DNA from: Enterococcus_G camelliae
Lineage (GTDB): Bacteria; Bacillota; Bacilli; Lactobacillales; Enterococcaceae
NCBI RefSeq assembly: GCF_042685105.1
Contig: NZ_JBHUMO010000056.1
Span: 1 to 64,000 of the forward strand
DNA length: 64,000 bases
Reading direction: 5' to 3'
Shown piece by piece: positions 1-8,466 of this stretch; position 1 is the first letter of the stretch; each line of letters begins with the position of its first letter. The notes below the pieces were generated by a model. It was not told where the DNA came from and searched no databases. It worked only from the letters and a program-made list of their open reading frames with translations. The translations under genes were made by a program, and so were the position numbers.

Positions 1-94
1 CACACCTGTTCCCATGCCGAACACAGAAGTTAAGCTTCTTAGCGCCGATTGTAGTGAAGGGTTGCCCTTTGTGAGAGTAGGACGTCGCCATGCA
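1..94 (+). rRNA. rrf: 5S ribosomal RNA, 3' part
   Basis: The window opens inside a 5S rRNA. The conserved segments CCCATGCCGAACACAGAAGT and GAGAGTAGGACGTCGCCATGC are readable. About the first 20 bases lie outside the window. A strong terminator follows at once and no tRNA gene appears after it, so this is the end of an rRNA operon. Confidence 0.95.
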
Positions 95-104
95 AAAGAA
101 AAAA

Positions 105-138
105 AAGCAAGAATGATTACTCATTCTTGCTTTTTTTT
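105..138 (+). terminator. rRNA operon terminator
   Basis: Perfect stem AAGCAAGAATGA / TCATTCTTGCTT with a TTAC loop, followed by a run of eight T. It lies just after the 5S rRNA and is a classic intrinsic terminator. Confidence 0.9.
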
Positions 139-215
139 CTTTTGAGGCATAGCAATGGACTTTTTTTGAGAAAGAAGTCACACTAGTCTTACCAAAGATA
201 GAGGAGCGGTCATAA

Positions 216-644
216 ATGGAAAAACAAGAATTAAAAAAGAAACTGACGCCAATGCAATATGCGGTGACACAAGAAGGCGCAACTGAGAAACCTTTTAGTG
301 GTGAATATGATCATTTTTATGAAAAGGGTATTTATGTTGATATTGTTGACGGTACTCCTTTGTTTGCCTCAACGGATAAATTTGATGCTGGTTGTGGCTG
401 GCCTGCTTTTTCGCGCCCTATTTCAGCAACTGATATTCTTGAACAAACGGATCATTCATTTGGTATGCAAAGAGTGGAAGTGCGGAGTCAAGAAGCAAAT
501 TCCCATCTAGGACACGTTTTTACAGATGGTCCAAAAGAGTTAGGGGGATTAAGATATTGTATTAATTCAGCTGCGTTGTCGTTTATTCCATTGGATGAAA
601 TGGATAAGAAAGGATATAGTCAGTATAAGAAATACGTTAAATAG
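216..644 (+). CDS. msrB: Peptide methionine (R)-S-oxide reductase MsrB
   Basis: Cytoplasmic repair enzyme that reduces the R epimer of methionine sulfoxide in oxidised proteins, recycled by thioredoxin. The 142-residue length is normal for a stand-alone MsrB. Family motifs are visible in order: GCGWPAFSRPI, RSQEANSHLGHVF and RYCINSAALSF, the last holding the catalytic Cys. The two CxxC zinc pairs found in many MsrB proteins are absent, as in other known zinc-free members. The start follows GGAGCGG. No MsrA domain or neighbour is present. The gene appears to stand alone between the rRNA terminator and ruvA. Confidence 0.95.
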   Translation: MEKQELKKKLTPMQYAVTQEGATEKPFSGEYDHFYEKGIYVDIVDGTPLFASTDKFDAGCGWPAFSRPISATDILEQTDHSFGMQRVEVRSQEANSHLGHVFTDGPKELGGLRYCINSAALSFIPLDEMDKKGYSQYKKYVK

Positions 645-730
645 GTTTTTGTTTTGCCGCTTTCCTTTCTTTTTTTCTCATTTTTTCTATGTTACAATAA
701 AGGGAACGTATGTGCAGATAAGGAGAAAAA

Positions 731-1333
731 ATGTACGAATACATTAAAGGTACGATTGCTGATATTCAACCAGCGTATATTGTTATTGATTCAAATGGTA
801 TTGGTTACCAACTCGTAATGGGAAATCCATACCGTTTTTCAGGGAAAAAAGATCAAGTGGTAAAAGTCTATGTTCATTTGATTGTACGCGAAGATGCGCA
901 CACCTTGTATGGTTTTGAGAAATTAGAAGAGAAAGTATTATTTTTGCGACTTATTAGTGTCTCTGGAATAGGACCCAAGAGCGCGATTGCGATTATGGCC
1001 AATGAGGATCATGAGGGATTAATTGCGGCTATTGAATCGAATGATGTTTCTTATTTAATCAAATTTCCTGGTGTTGGGAAAAAAACAGCTCAACAGATGA
1101 TTTTGGACTTAAAAGGAAAATTAGGTGAATTAGCCGGTGAGCTAAATGGCAACCTAGCTATGCCACTTTTCAATTCAACAACAACTGCGTTATCAGAAGC
1201 ACTTTCTGCTTTGGCCGCTTTAGGGTATTCAGATAAGGAAATCAAACGGGTTGAAACAAGTTTAAAGAAAGATATGGCCCAATCTACGGATGAGTATTTA
1301 CGTTTGGCCTTAAAATTATTAATGAAGAAGTAA
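731..1333 (+). CDS. ruvA: Holliday junction DNA helicase subunit RuvA
   Basis: RuvA binds the four-way Holliday junction as a tetramer and loads RuvB for branch migration during recombination and repair. The 200-residue protein has the N-terminal OB domain (starts MYEYIKGTI), the central helix-hairpin-helix region (SGIGPKSAIAIM and FPGVGKKTAQQMI, about residues 78-125) and a C-terminal domain with ALGYSDKEI that contacts RuvB. A TACAAT -10-like element lies at 693-698 and AAGGAG precedes the start. ruvB begins 12 bases after the stop, so the two are co-transcribed. Confidence 0.97.
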   Translation: MYEYIKGTIADIQPAYIVIDSNGIGYQLVMGNPYRFSGKKDQVVKVYVHLIVREDAHTLYGFEKLEEKVLFLRLISVSGIGPKSAIAIMANEDHEGLIAAIESNDVSYLIKFPGVGKKTAQQMILDLKGKLGELAGELNGNLAMPLFNSTTTALSEALSALAALGYSDKEIKRVETSLKKDMAQSTDEYLRLALKLLMKK

Positions 1334-1345
1334 AAGGAGGAGCAG

Positions 1346-2344
1346 ATGGAGCGAATGATTTCACCAGAACCATCAAATGAAGATTTGACCTTTGAAAAAT
1401 CATTGCGACCACAGTATTTGTCACAGTATATTGGTCAAGAAAAAGTGAAACAAGAATTGACTATTTATATTCAAGCTGCCAAAAAACGCGAAGAATCGCT
1501 CGATCACGTGCTTTTATATGGTCCTCCTGGTCTAGGGAAAACGACGATGGCAATGGTGATCGCCAATGAAATGGCTGTCAATATTCGCACAACTAGTGGA
1601 CCAGCTATCGAAAAGCCTGGAGATTTGATTGCCCTTTTAAATGAATTGGAGCCTGGGGATGTTCTATTCATTGATGAAATTCATCGTTTGCCAAGAGTGG
1701 CTGAAGAGATGTTGTACTCAGCGATGGAGGATTTTTATGTGGATATAATGGTGGGTCAAGGGCCAACCGCCCATCCGGTTCATTTTCCTTTACCCCCATT
1801 CACCTTAATTGGAGCCACAACGAGAGCTGGAATGTTGTCGGCACCTTTGAGGGATCGTTTTGGCATTATTAGTCATATGGAATATTATCTTGATACAGAG
1901 TTGACGGAAATTGTTCAGCGTTCAGCGGAAATATTTTCAACAGTGATTCAAGAAGACGGGGCTATTGAAATTGCTCGGCGTTCTAGAGGAACCCCCCGAA
2001 TTGCCAATCGTTTATTAAAACGTGTTCGTGACTTTGCACAAGTGCAATATGATGGGTTTATTACAAAGGAAGTAGCCGATCAAGCATTGACAATCCTGCA
2101 AGTCGATCATGAAGGATTGGACTATATTGATCAAAAACTCTTACGAACAATGATTGAGATGTACCATGGCGGACCAGTAGGATTGTCAACGATTGCTGTG
2201 AATATCGGCGAAGAAACGGAGACAGTAGAAGACATGTATGAGCCATTTTTGATACAAAAAGGATTTATTCAACGCACAGCTCGTGGTAGGATAGCAACAG
2301 AACGGACCTATCGACATTTTGGGTATCAACAAGAAAAAGAGTAG
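1346..2344 (+). CDS. ruvB: Holliday junction branch migration ATPase RuvB
   Basis: AAA+ motor that forms hexameric rings and drives branch migration with RuvA. The 332 residues show Walker A GPPGLGKTT (59-67), Walker B with DEIH (110-113), sensor 1 GATTRAG and the arginine-finger/sensor 2 stretch RGTPRIANRLL. A winged-helix domain ends the protein (GFIQRTARGRIAT). AAAGGAGGAGCAG precedes the ATG. The TetR-family gene begins 20 bases downstream, so transcription may continue into it. Confidence 0.98.
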   Translation: MERMISPEPSNEDLTFEKSLRPQYLSQYIGQEKVKQELTIYIQAAKKREESLDHVLLYGPPGLGKTTMAMVIANEMAVNIRTTSGPAIEKPGDLIALLNELEPGDVLFIDEIHRLPRVAEEMLYSAMEDFYVDIMVGQGPTAHPVHFPLPPFTLIGATTRAGMLSAPLRDRFGIISHMEYYLDTELTEIVQRSAEIFSTVIQEDGAIEIARRSRGTPRIANRLLKRVRDFAQVQYDGFITKEVADQALTILQVDHEGLDYIDQKLLRTMIEMYHGGPVGLSTIAVNIGEETETVEDMYEPFLIQKGFIQRTARGRIATERTYRHFGYQQEKE

Positions 2345-2364
2345 AATGATAGGTGAGGTAGGTT

Positions 2365-2931
2365 ATGGAAAGTAAGCGAACAAAAGAACGAATTGGTGGC
2401 GTATTTGTTGATTTATGTGAATCACGAGGCTTTTCCAAAGTAAGTGTTCAGGAAGTATCCAAACTAGCTGATATTAATCGCCAAACGTTTTATTACCATT
2501 TCACCGACAAAAAAGAATTACTTCGTTGGGTATATTACCAAGATGCACTAAAATATTTGAGTCTTGAGGTCGTTCATATTGAAAATTGGGAAGAACAGAC
2601 CTTAAAAATGCTTCAAGCAATGAAAGCAAAACGATATTTTTACCGCAACATGATGGATGATGCCCGTGATGTATTTATCAATGAATTTTTTCATCTTGTA
2701 AAGGAACATTTTTCGCAATTGTTTCAGCAAGTCGATCGAGAACAAGCACTATCAAAGAAAGATGTTCAATTTTATAGTCGGTTTTTTTCATATGGTTGTT
2801 GTGGCATACTTGAAAATTGGATTTTGACTGATTATCGAGAATCACCAATGGATGTTGCCAGTCAACTCTTTCAATTGGCAAAGGATGTGGAATTCTTTTC
2901 CTATCGACTGTTTCAACAAGAGGAGGAATAA
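2365..2931 (+). CDS. TetR/AcrR-family transcriptional regulator
   Basis: The 188-residue protein has an N-terminal TetR-type helix-turn-helix (about residues 8-55) with the typical segments GFSKVSVQEVSKLADINRQT and FYYHFTDKKELL. The C-terminal ligand domain resembles the DhaS/TetR_C group but I cannot assign a ligand. The gene follows ruvB by 20 bases and precedes the phosphatase gene by one base, so it looks like part of the ruvAB operon. No divergent target gene is adjacent. What it regulates is unknown. Confidence 0.88.
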   Translation: MESKRTKERIGGVFVDLCESRGFSKVSVQEVSKLADINRQTFYYHFTDKKELLRWVYYQDALKYLSLEVVHIENWEEQTLKMLQAMKAKRYFYRNMMDDARDVFINEFFHLVKEHFSQLFQQVDREQALSKKDVQFYSRFFSYGCCGILENWILTDYRESPMDVASQLFQLAKDVEFFSYRLFQQEEE

Positions 2932-2932
2932 G

Positions 2933-3391
2933 ATGCAACGAGTGCTATTCGTTTGTTTAGGAAATATTTGTCGTTCTCCCATGGCCGAGGCACTTTTCCG
3001 GCAAGCAATCTCAAAAAGTGGTAGTGCCATTCAAGTAGATTCAGCTGCTACAAGCCGTTGGGAGCATGGCAATCCTATTCACGAAGGAACAAAAAGAATA
3101 TTACAAGCTCGGAGTTGTCCAACAGAGAATTTGGTTTCTAGGCAAATTACGACGAGCGATTTTGAAAGGTACGATTGGATTATTGGCATGGATCACCAAA
3201 ACGTCAAAGATTTGCGAGCAATAGCACCAAAAGATGCTCAAAAAAAGATTTACTTATATAGGAGTGTTGTTCCTCAAAAGGAGACGGAAGATATTCCGGA
3301 TCCATGGTATACAGGAAATTTTACACAAACAGAACAGTTGATTGAAGAAGGGATACCTTATTGGATTAAAAAGATTGAGCAAAATCAATAA
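2933..3391 (+). CDS. Low-molecular-weight protein-tyrosine phosphatase
   Basis: Family enzyme that removes phosphate from tyrosine. The P-loop CLGNICRS sits at residues 8-15, giving the Cx5R motif with nucleophile Cys8 and Arg14. The general-acid segment is IPDPWYTGNF near the C-terminus. The chosen ATG follows GAGGAGGAATAAG and gives 152 residues, normal for the family; an in-frame upstream extension would overlap the regulator. No tyrosine kinase or capsule genes are nearby, so the physiological substrate is unknown. Confidence 0.92.
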   Translation: MQRVLFVCLGNICRSPMAEALFRQAISKSGSAIQVDSAATSRWEHGNPIHEGTKRILQARSCPTENLVSRQITTSDFERYDWIIGMDHQNVKDLRAIAPKDAQKKIYLYRSVVPQKETEDIPDPWYTGNFTQTEQLIEEGIPYWIKKIEQNQ

Positions 3392-3413
3392 GGACGAACA
3401 AGGAGGGGAAAAA

Positions 3414-3788
3414 GTGGAGAAAGGACGATCGATTCAAGTCAAAATGGAAAAGCTTTTGACAGATTCATCAAAACTTTTCGTAGATCGTTTTTTAACAGAT
3501 GAGGCAGATGAAGCAAACGCATTTGCTCAAGCCAAAGACTTTTCCGAACGATTGCAGTTGGCTGCAGCCTATAAAGTGCTTGTGGTCTTGCAAATTCAAA
3601 CAAAACAAGCAAAAAATCCCGAAACGCTCTCTGGATGGGTGCTAAAGAAACGAACGAATGGGAAGCAAGTCATTATTAAATTGCTAAATGGGCCAACGCA
3701 ATGGCGCATTGTAGATGTGACATCCATAAAAAAAATGAGTCAATTTCCTTTAGCAAAAGATTCCAAGCGCCGAGAGACACTTTCTTAA
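3414..3788 (+). CDS. Hypothetical protein, 124 residues
   Basis: I do not recognise a family. The GTG start follows AAGGAGGGGAAAAA, a near-perfect ribosome site, 22 bases after the phosphatase stop. The protein is soluble, with a helical, acidic N-terminal half (LFVDRFLTDEADEANAFAQ) and a lysine-rich C-terminal half containing GWVLKKRTNGKQVIIKL. No membrane segment or cysteine is seen. It is the last gene before the hairpin at 3801-3851. Confidence 0.7.
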   Translation: MEKGRSIQVKMEKLLTDSSKLFVDRFLTDEADEANAFAQAKDFSERLQLAAAYKVLVVLQIQTKQAKNPETLSGWVLKKRTNGKQVIIKLLNGPTQWRIVDVTSIKKMSQFPLAKDSKRRETLS

Positions 3789-3800
3789 GTCATATGAGAA

Positions 3801-3851
3801 TCAAACACCCCCTAAAAGCCAGAAGGTAGTCCGACTTTTAGGGGGTGTTTG
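3801..3851. terminator. Hairpin between convergent genes
   Basis: Perfect 18-base arms (TCAAACACCCCCTAAAAG and its complement) separated by 15 bases. It lies between the plus-strand ruvAB cluster and minus-strand brnQ. The flanking T-run is poor on both sides, but the stem is strong, so a bidirectional terminator is likely. Confidence 0.7.
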
Positions 3852-3895
3852 ACGTGTTGTTGATTCTAAGTTTTTTTACGGATCATCAGAGAGGC

Positions 3896-5245
3896 TCAGC
3901 TATGTTGTTTTTTTTCGATAACTGTCCATAATAATCCAAAGAAAAATCCAAGTATTGCAGGAATGAGCCATCCCAAACCGACAGAAAAGAACGGCAAGTA
4001 CTGTTTGGCAAATGACAATAATTGAGCGATGGGAAAGGTTTGTTGTAAATGAGCAGGAGCCACATTTAATCCATCAAAAATGGCTGCCACAAAAGTAAAA
4101 TAACTTGTTGCTTGGTAGACACGGGTAGCATGGTTGAATAATGGGCTTAGAATGGCCAATAGAATGAGGGTAATGGCCAAAGGATAGAGAAACATCAATA
4201 CAGGAAGTGAGAGTTCTATAATTTTTGTCAAACCAACATTGGCGAATAAGCAAGGCAAAACACTGACAACCAGGGCAAAAAAACGGTAGCTTCTTTGGGG
4301 AAACAAGGTGACAAAGGTTTCTGAAAAAGCAGATATGAGTCCAACGGCTGTCTTCAAGCAAGCAATGATAACGATAAAGGCCAAAATGATTGATCCATAG
4401 ACACCAAGGTAGTAATTGGAAATTTGCGCAAGTGCAATCCCACCATTTGCACTGATTGGAAATTTTCCGACACTCATTGCTCCTAAATAAGACAGCAAGG
4501 TATAAATAATACCCATTAGTAAAATACTAATGCTACCAGCTTTAATGGTATCGAGAGCGATTGATCGAGCATTGGTTACACCACGCTGGCGAATGGTTGT
4601 CACGACGATAATCCCAAACGCCAAGGCAGCCAGAGCATCTAGGGTATTGTAGCCTTGTGTAAAACCAGTCATGAAGGGATGATTTTGATAAGCTGCACCA
4701 ATCTCAAGGGTGCTTATGGTACCCATTGGTTTTAAAAAGGCAATCAGTAACAAGCTGCCGAGTAATATCAGAAAAATTGGGTTTAAAAATTTACCAATAT
4801 ACGTCATTAATTTAGATGGCTTGCGTGCAAACCACCACGCAAAAAAGAAAAATAAGATACTAAAGAGAGCCAATGCGATTGTTTGCTGTGATTCAGTTAA
4901 AAATGGGGCGATGCCAATTTCAAAAGAAGTCGTTGCCAAACGTGGCAAAGCAAAAAAAGGGCCGATAACAAGGTAGAGGAGAATCGTAAAAACATAGGCA
5001 TAGCGTGGGCCAATCCGTTGGGCTAAATCAAATAGTCCATTGCTTTTAGAAAGACCAATTGCTATGATGCCGAGAAAAGGTAACCCAATACCAGTAACTA
5101 GAAAACCTAAATTTGCTTGGAAAACGGCTGCTCCTGCTTCTTGTCCCATGTGAACCGGAAATATGAGGTTTCCAGCGCCAAAGAACATCCCAAAAAGCAT
5201 AGAGCCAATGAATAAATAATCTTTTTTTGTTAATTTTGTTTCCAT
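3896..5245 (-). CDS. brnQ: Branched-chain amino acid:cation symporter BrnQ
   Basis: Member of the LIVCS family, which imports leucine, isoleucine and valine with Na+ or H+. The 449 residues contain about twelve hydrophobic segments. The N-terminal signature GSMLFGMFFGAGNLIFPVHMG is characteristic, and LPRLATTSFEIG follows in the third segment region. Length matches the family (about 430-460). The start follows GGAAATAATGAAAAA. It is a single-gene unit, with its own upstream region of about 110 bases before the glutamine-type transporter terminator. Branched-chain amino-acid need fits the auxotrophic lifestyle of lactic acid bacteria. Confidence 0.95.
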   Translation of the reverse strand: METKLTKKDYLFIGSMLFGMFFGAGNLIFPVHMGQEAGAAVFQANLGFLVTGIGLPFLGIIAIGLSKSNGLFDLAQRIGPRYAYVFTILLYLVIGPFFALPRLATTSFEIGIAPFLTESQQTIALALFSILFFFFAWWFARKPSKLMTYIGKFLNPIFLILLGSLLLIAFLKPMGTISTLEIGAAYQNHPFMTGFTQGYNTLDALAALAFGIIVVTTIRQRGVTNARSIALDTIKAGSISILLMGIIYTLLSYLGAMSVGKFPISANGGIALAQISNYYLGVYGSIILAFIVIIACLKTAVGLISAFSETFVTLFPQRSYRFFALVVSVLPCLFANVGLTKIIELSLPVLMFLYPLAITLILLAILSPLFNHATRVYQATSYFTFVAAIFDGLNVAPAHLQQTFPIAQLLSFAKQYLPFFSVGLGWLIPAILGFFFGLLWTVIEKKQHS

Positions 5246-5356
5246 TTTTTCATTATTTCCTTTCTTTTCTTAGTGTAAACGTACCAGAATGTTTGTGGAA
5301 GTGCAACAAAACAAAGAGAGAAATCGAAGATAATCAGATGGGAAAGAAAAATACCC

Positions 5357-5405
5357 AAAAAAAATCGAACAAATCGGGTCCTGTTGAGCTCGATAATGTT
5401 CGATT
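5357..5405 (-). terminator. Terminator of the lysine-regulated ABC operon
   Basis: On the minus strand the arms AATCGAACA and TGTTCGATT enclose about 26 bases and are followed by a T-run. It lies just after the ATPase gene stop at 5433. Confidence 0.75.
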
Positions 5406-5432
5406 CTTTTTGATTCGTAAGTTGCTGAAATA

Positions 5433-6173
5433 TTACTTGTTTTCGAGAACACGTGCAAGAAAGGCTTTGGTTCGTTGTTCTTTTGGATGAACAAAGATAT
5501 CTTCTGGAGTTCCTTCCTCAGCAATTACACCTTTATCCATGAAAATCACTCGATCAGAGACGTCTCGTGCAAAGCCCATTTCGTGTGTAACGATAACCAT
5601 TGTTAAGCCCGTTTCAGCTAAGGCTTTCATCGTCAACAAGACTTCACCGACCATTTCTGGATCAAGGGCAGATGTGGGTTCATCAAATAACATGACATCT
5701 GGATCCATTGATAACGAGCGGGCGATGGCGACCCGTTGTTTTTGTCCACCTGATAATTGAGCGGGCTTGGCCGCCACATAGCGTCCCATGCCTACTTTTT
5801 CAAGATTCTCTAAGGCGATTTTTTTAGCTTCTTCCTTGCTTCGTTTCAAAACAGTTACTTGTCCACTCACACAGTTTTCTAAAACGTTCATATTATTGAA
5901 TAGATTGAATGATTGGAAAACCATACCAAGATGGGTCCGATAATTGGGTAAATTATAGTTTTTGGTTAATACATTTTCACCTTTGTAAAGGATAGTGCCA
6001 CTAGTGGGTTTTTCCAGTAGGTTTATACATCTGAGTAATGTTGATTTTCCAGAACCAGAAGAACCAATGATTGTTAGCACTTCACCTTTGTTGACGGCTA
6101 AGTTAATATCTTTTAATACTTCATTTTCACCAAAGTTTTTTTTCAAATGTGTGATTTCAATAATCGCTGTCAT
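5433..6173 (-). CDS. Amino-acid ABC transporter ATP-binding protein
   Basis: ATPase of the polar amino-acid uptake family (GlnQ/HisP type). The 246 residues contain Walker A GSSGSGKST (about 37-45), Q-loop MVFQSFNLF, signature LSGGQKQR, Walker B VMLFDEPTSALD and switch His in VTHEMGFA. It sits 12 bases downstream of the binding-protein/permease fusion gene, so the two genes encode a complete importer. The lysine riboswitch upstream of the operon argues that lysine or a related basic amino acid is the substrate, although the ATPase sequence itself would suggest glutamine by homology. Confidence 0.93.
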   Translation of the reverse strand: MTAIIEITHLKKNFGENEVLKDINLAVNKGEVLTIIGSSGSGKSTLLRCINLLEKPTSGTILYKGENVLTKNYNLPNYRTHLGMVFQSFNLFNNMNVLENCVSGQVTVLKRSKEEAKKIALENLEKVGMGRYVAAKPAQLSGGQKQRVAIARSLSMDPDVMLFDEPTSALDPEMVGEVLLTMKALAETGLTMVIVTHEMGFARDVSDRVIFMDKGVIAEEGTPEDIFVHPKEQRTKAFLARVLENK

Positions 6174-6185
6174 AAGTCCTTCTCC

Positions 6186-7769
6186 TTACTCTTCTTGTGT
6201 ATCTAAATCATCGTCAATTTTCACATAGGATGTAGGTCCGTCCATTTTCTTTTCCATCAAACGCAATAATTTTGTGGCACTTAACGTCATAATCAGATAG
6301 ATAATACCAATAATTGTGAAGGTAGGGAAGAACTGTAAATTGGTACCAGATGCGACGGAGCCGGCAAAGAATAGATCGGTGACACTGATGACACTCAAAA
6401 CGGCTGTGTCTTTGATATTAATGACTGTTTCATTTCCAATTGCGGGCAGAATGTTTCGCAAGACTTGTGGCAAGACAACTTTTGTCATTGTTTGTCGATG
6501 GTTCATTCCAATTGCTTGTGCTGCTTCAAATTGACCTTGATCGACTGCGAAGATACCACCACGGACAATTTCAGACATGTATGCCCCAGTATTGATGGAA
6601 ACAATGAGTAAGGCCGCAATCGTTCGATTTAGATCAATATGAAAAGCCAATGCTAGACCGTAAAAAATAACCATGGCTTGCACCATCATTGGGGTTCCAC
6701 GAAAGACTTCAATATAAACGGTCAATAAACCATTAAACAGTTTTTGGAAGAAGCGAGAAACTGGATTTTCTGAAGTCGGCAAGGTCCGGAAAACACCAAC
6801 CAGAAGTCCAATCATCGTTCCGGCGATGGTCGAAAAGATTGCGACAAATAGCGTTAAAGCAGCGCCACTTAAGAATAATTTCCAATATTGTTGGAGAATT
6901 TGTTTAAAGGTTGTCAAGATACCACTATCTTGATCGTCTGTTGCAGTTGGTTGCTCTTTAATTGCTTGATCCATTAATTTGGTGCGTTCGCTGGATGAAA
7001 TAGTGGCTAGTAAGTCATTTACTTTCTGAACATCTTCGTCACCTTTGCGCATCCCTACTGCTACTTGAACATCTTCCGGGTTTGTTTGGAAGCCGTTTGC
7101 TTTCGAAAATTCAAGCATTTTAAAGGATTTATTGACATTGGTTGCAGTGACTCCTTCCGGTCGTTCACTGACATACCCATCAATAACTCCTGAAGCCAAG
7201 GCAACTCTCATCGCCGAGAAATCTTTTTGAGCTTGTTGTTTGTCAACATCTGGAATTTGATCAATGACAGAATAGTGGAAAGTATTCAGTTGGGCTGTGA
7301 TTTTGGCTCCTTTTAAATCTTGAATACTTTTTGCATCAGCGTATTTTCCATTTTTTTGGACAACCACGACCAATTGTGATTCATAATAGGGATCAGTGAA
7401 ATCAATTTCTTTTCGGCGTTCGGCTGTGGGGGACATCCCAGCAACGATGGCATCAATTTTGCCAGATTGCAATGCGGGTACAAGTCCATCCCATTGCGTA
7501 GGTACGACCACCAATTTTTTTCCTAAGTGATCGGCAATTTTTTGAGCGATTTGGACATCATATCCCCCCACATATTTTTGACTAGATAATTCAACGGTAT
7601 GTTTCCCAGGGGTTGTTTGAGTCCAGTTGAACGGAGCGTAGGCAGCCTCCATCCCTACACGAAATTGATCCGCAGGGGTTTTTTCATCTGCGTATGTCGT
7701 CGGTACAATGGCGGTAAAGAATAGTAAAAGTCCCAAGAAAAGTGATGAGCATAAACCAAACTTTTTCAT
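6186..7769 (-). CDS. Amino-acid ABC transporter, fused substrate-binding and permease protein
   Basis: One 527-residue polypeptide carries a Sec-type signal peptide (about 1-27, ending TTYADE), a family 3 solute-binding domain (about 30-270, with FRVGMEAAYAPFNW and GLVPALQSGKIDAIVAGM) and a C-terminal permease domain with about five membrane helices (about 290-515). The permease EAA-like loop is MSEIVRGGIFAVDQGQFEAA. Such fusions are known in Firmicutes, with the binding domain tethered on the outer membrane face. It is the first gene after the lysine riboswitch, so the likely substrate is lysine. The start follows AAGGAAGAAAAAA. Confidence 0.93.
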   Translation of the reverse strand: MKKFGLCSSLFLGLLLFFTAIVPTTYADEKTPADQFRVGMEAAYAPFNWTQTTPGKHTVELSSQKYVGGYDVQIAQKIADHLGKKLVVVPTQWDGLVPALQSGKIDAIVAGMSPTAERRKEIDFTDPYYESQLVVVVQKNGKYADAKSIQDLKGAKITAQLNTFHYSVIDQIPDVDKQQAQKDFSAMRVALASGVIDGYVSERPEGVTATNVNKSFKMLEFSKANGFQTNPEDVQVAVGMRKGDEDVQKVNDLLATISSSERTKLMDQAIKEQPTATDDQDSGILTTFKQILQQYWKLFLSGAALTLFVAIFSTIAGTMIGLLVGVFRTLPTSENPVSRFFQKLFNGLLTVYIEVFRGTPMMVQAMVIFYGLALAFHIDLNRTIAALLIVSINTGAYMSEIVRGGIFAVDQGQFEAAQAIGMNHRQTMTKVVLPQVLRNILPAIGNETVINIKDTAVLSVISVTDLFFAGSVASGTNLQFFPTFTIIGIIYLIMTLSATKLLRLMEKKMDGPTSYVKIDDDLDTQEE

Positions 7770-7819
7770 TTTTTTCTTCCTTTCTTTTTACGAGATGTTA
7801 AAAAGATATGAGGACAACA

Positions 7820-7855
7820 AAAAACAGCCGTACTCCATGATTGGAAAACGCCTGT
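7820..7855 (-). terminator. Riboswitch-controlled intrinsic terminator
   Basis: Minus-strand stem ACAGgCGTTTTCCA / TGGAGTACGgCTGT with an ATCA loop and one internal mismatch, then TTTTTT. It lies between the lysine aptamer and the transporter start codon, the usual place for a transcriptional expression platform. Confidence 0.75.
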
Positions 7856-7882
7856 AAAAAAATATTTACAAACCTCTCACAA

Positions 7883-8054
7883 AACATAGCGCACCTTAGC
7901 CAATTGCTAAGACAGTTCGTAAGTTATTTACTTACGACCCAATCATGCTTTTTAAGCAAAAAAAGTATGATTTCGGCGATGTTCCCTAGGCCTGTTTCAT
8001 AGTGTTGCTCCACTCGACAGGATTAATGAACCTCGCGACCTCTACCTCGATGTT
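7883..8054 (-). promoter_or_regulatory. Lysine riboswitch (L-box) aptamer
   Basis: Read on the minus strand, the leader contains the L-box signatures GAGGTAGAGGTCGCGA, ATCGCCGAAATCAT, GGGTCGTAAGT and GGTGCGCTATGTT in the right order. Visible stems are P1 (AACAT/ATGTT), a large P2 arm, AATCAT/ATGATT, CGTAAGT/ACTTACG and CTTAGC/GGCTAAG. Lysine binding is expected to favour the downstream terminator and shut off the transporter. The match comes from remembered consensus plus the visible stems; a covariance search would settle it. Confidence 0.9.
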
Positions 8055-8088
8055 GAAGGTATCTCGTATGAAATTAATGTTCTAGGCT

Positions 8089-8117
8089 AGGATAGTAGAA
8101 AAGTGGAGATTTGTCAA
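8089..8117 (-). promoter_or_regulatory. Promoter of the lysine-riboswitch operon
   Basis: On the minus strand TTGACA (8117-8112) is separated by 17 bases from TATCCT (8094-8089). This is a strong sigma-A-type promoter about 35 bases upstream of the L-box. Confidence 0.85.
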
Positions 8118-8157
8118 TAAAAAACAGGGATTTCAATCGAATGAAACCCCTGTGTTT
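8118..8157 (-). terminator. Terminator of the small membrane-protein gene
   Basis: Minus-strand stem ACAGGGGTTTCATTCGATTGAAATCCCTGT followed by TTTTTT. It ends the 8167-8466 gene immediately upstream of the riboswitch promoter, insulating the two units. Confidence 0.85.
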
Positions 8158-8166
8158 AGCGAATGG

Positions 8167-8466
8167 TTATTTTGCAGTTTGTGGTTTTGGTTCTCTGCCA
8201 AGAAAGGCTTGGCAGACGGTCATCACAGCTAAAATTGCCATCAATAAATAAACAAAGTTAGAATATTGCGTAATTCCCCAACCCCATGTATGGTAGACAA
8301 CAATCAAAAGTGCTAAGACAATCAAAGAAAGAACGTTAAAGAAACCAAACGCCCATAAATTACCATTTTCTTTACGAACAAAATAAAAGATTGAAAAATA
8401 AAGGCTTAAAGCAATCCAAGCAATGTTAATAAAAATCAAACCCCAGTAAAAAATTTCAGCTAACAT
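8167..8466 (-). CDS. Small membrane protein of unknown function
   Basis: A 99-residue protein with three predicted membrane segments (about residues 6-30, 38-60 and 68-88) and a short charged loop VRKENGN between the first two. The tail GREPKPQTAK is polar. I do not recognise a family. A ribosome site (GAGGTGAAAATAG) precedes the ATG, and the gene has its own terminator, so it is a real single-gene unit. Confidence 0.75.
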   Translation of the reverse strand: MLAEIFYWGLIFINIAWIALSLYFSIFYFVRKENGNLWAFGFFNVLSLIVLALLIVVYHTWGWGITQYSNFVYLLMAILAVMTVCQAFLGREPKPQTAK

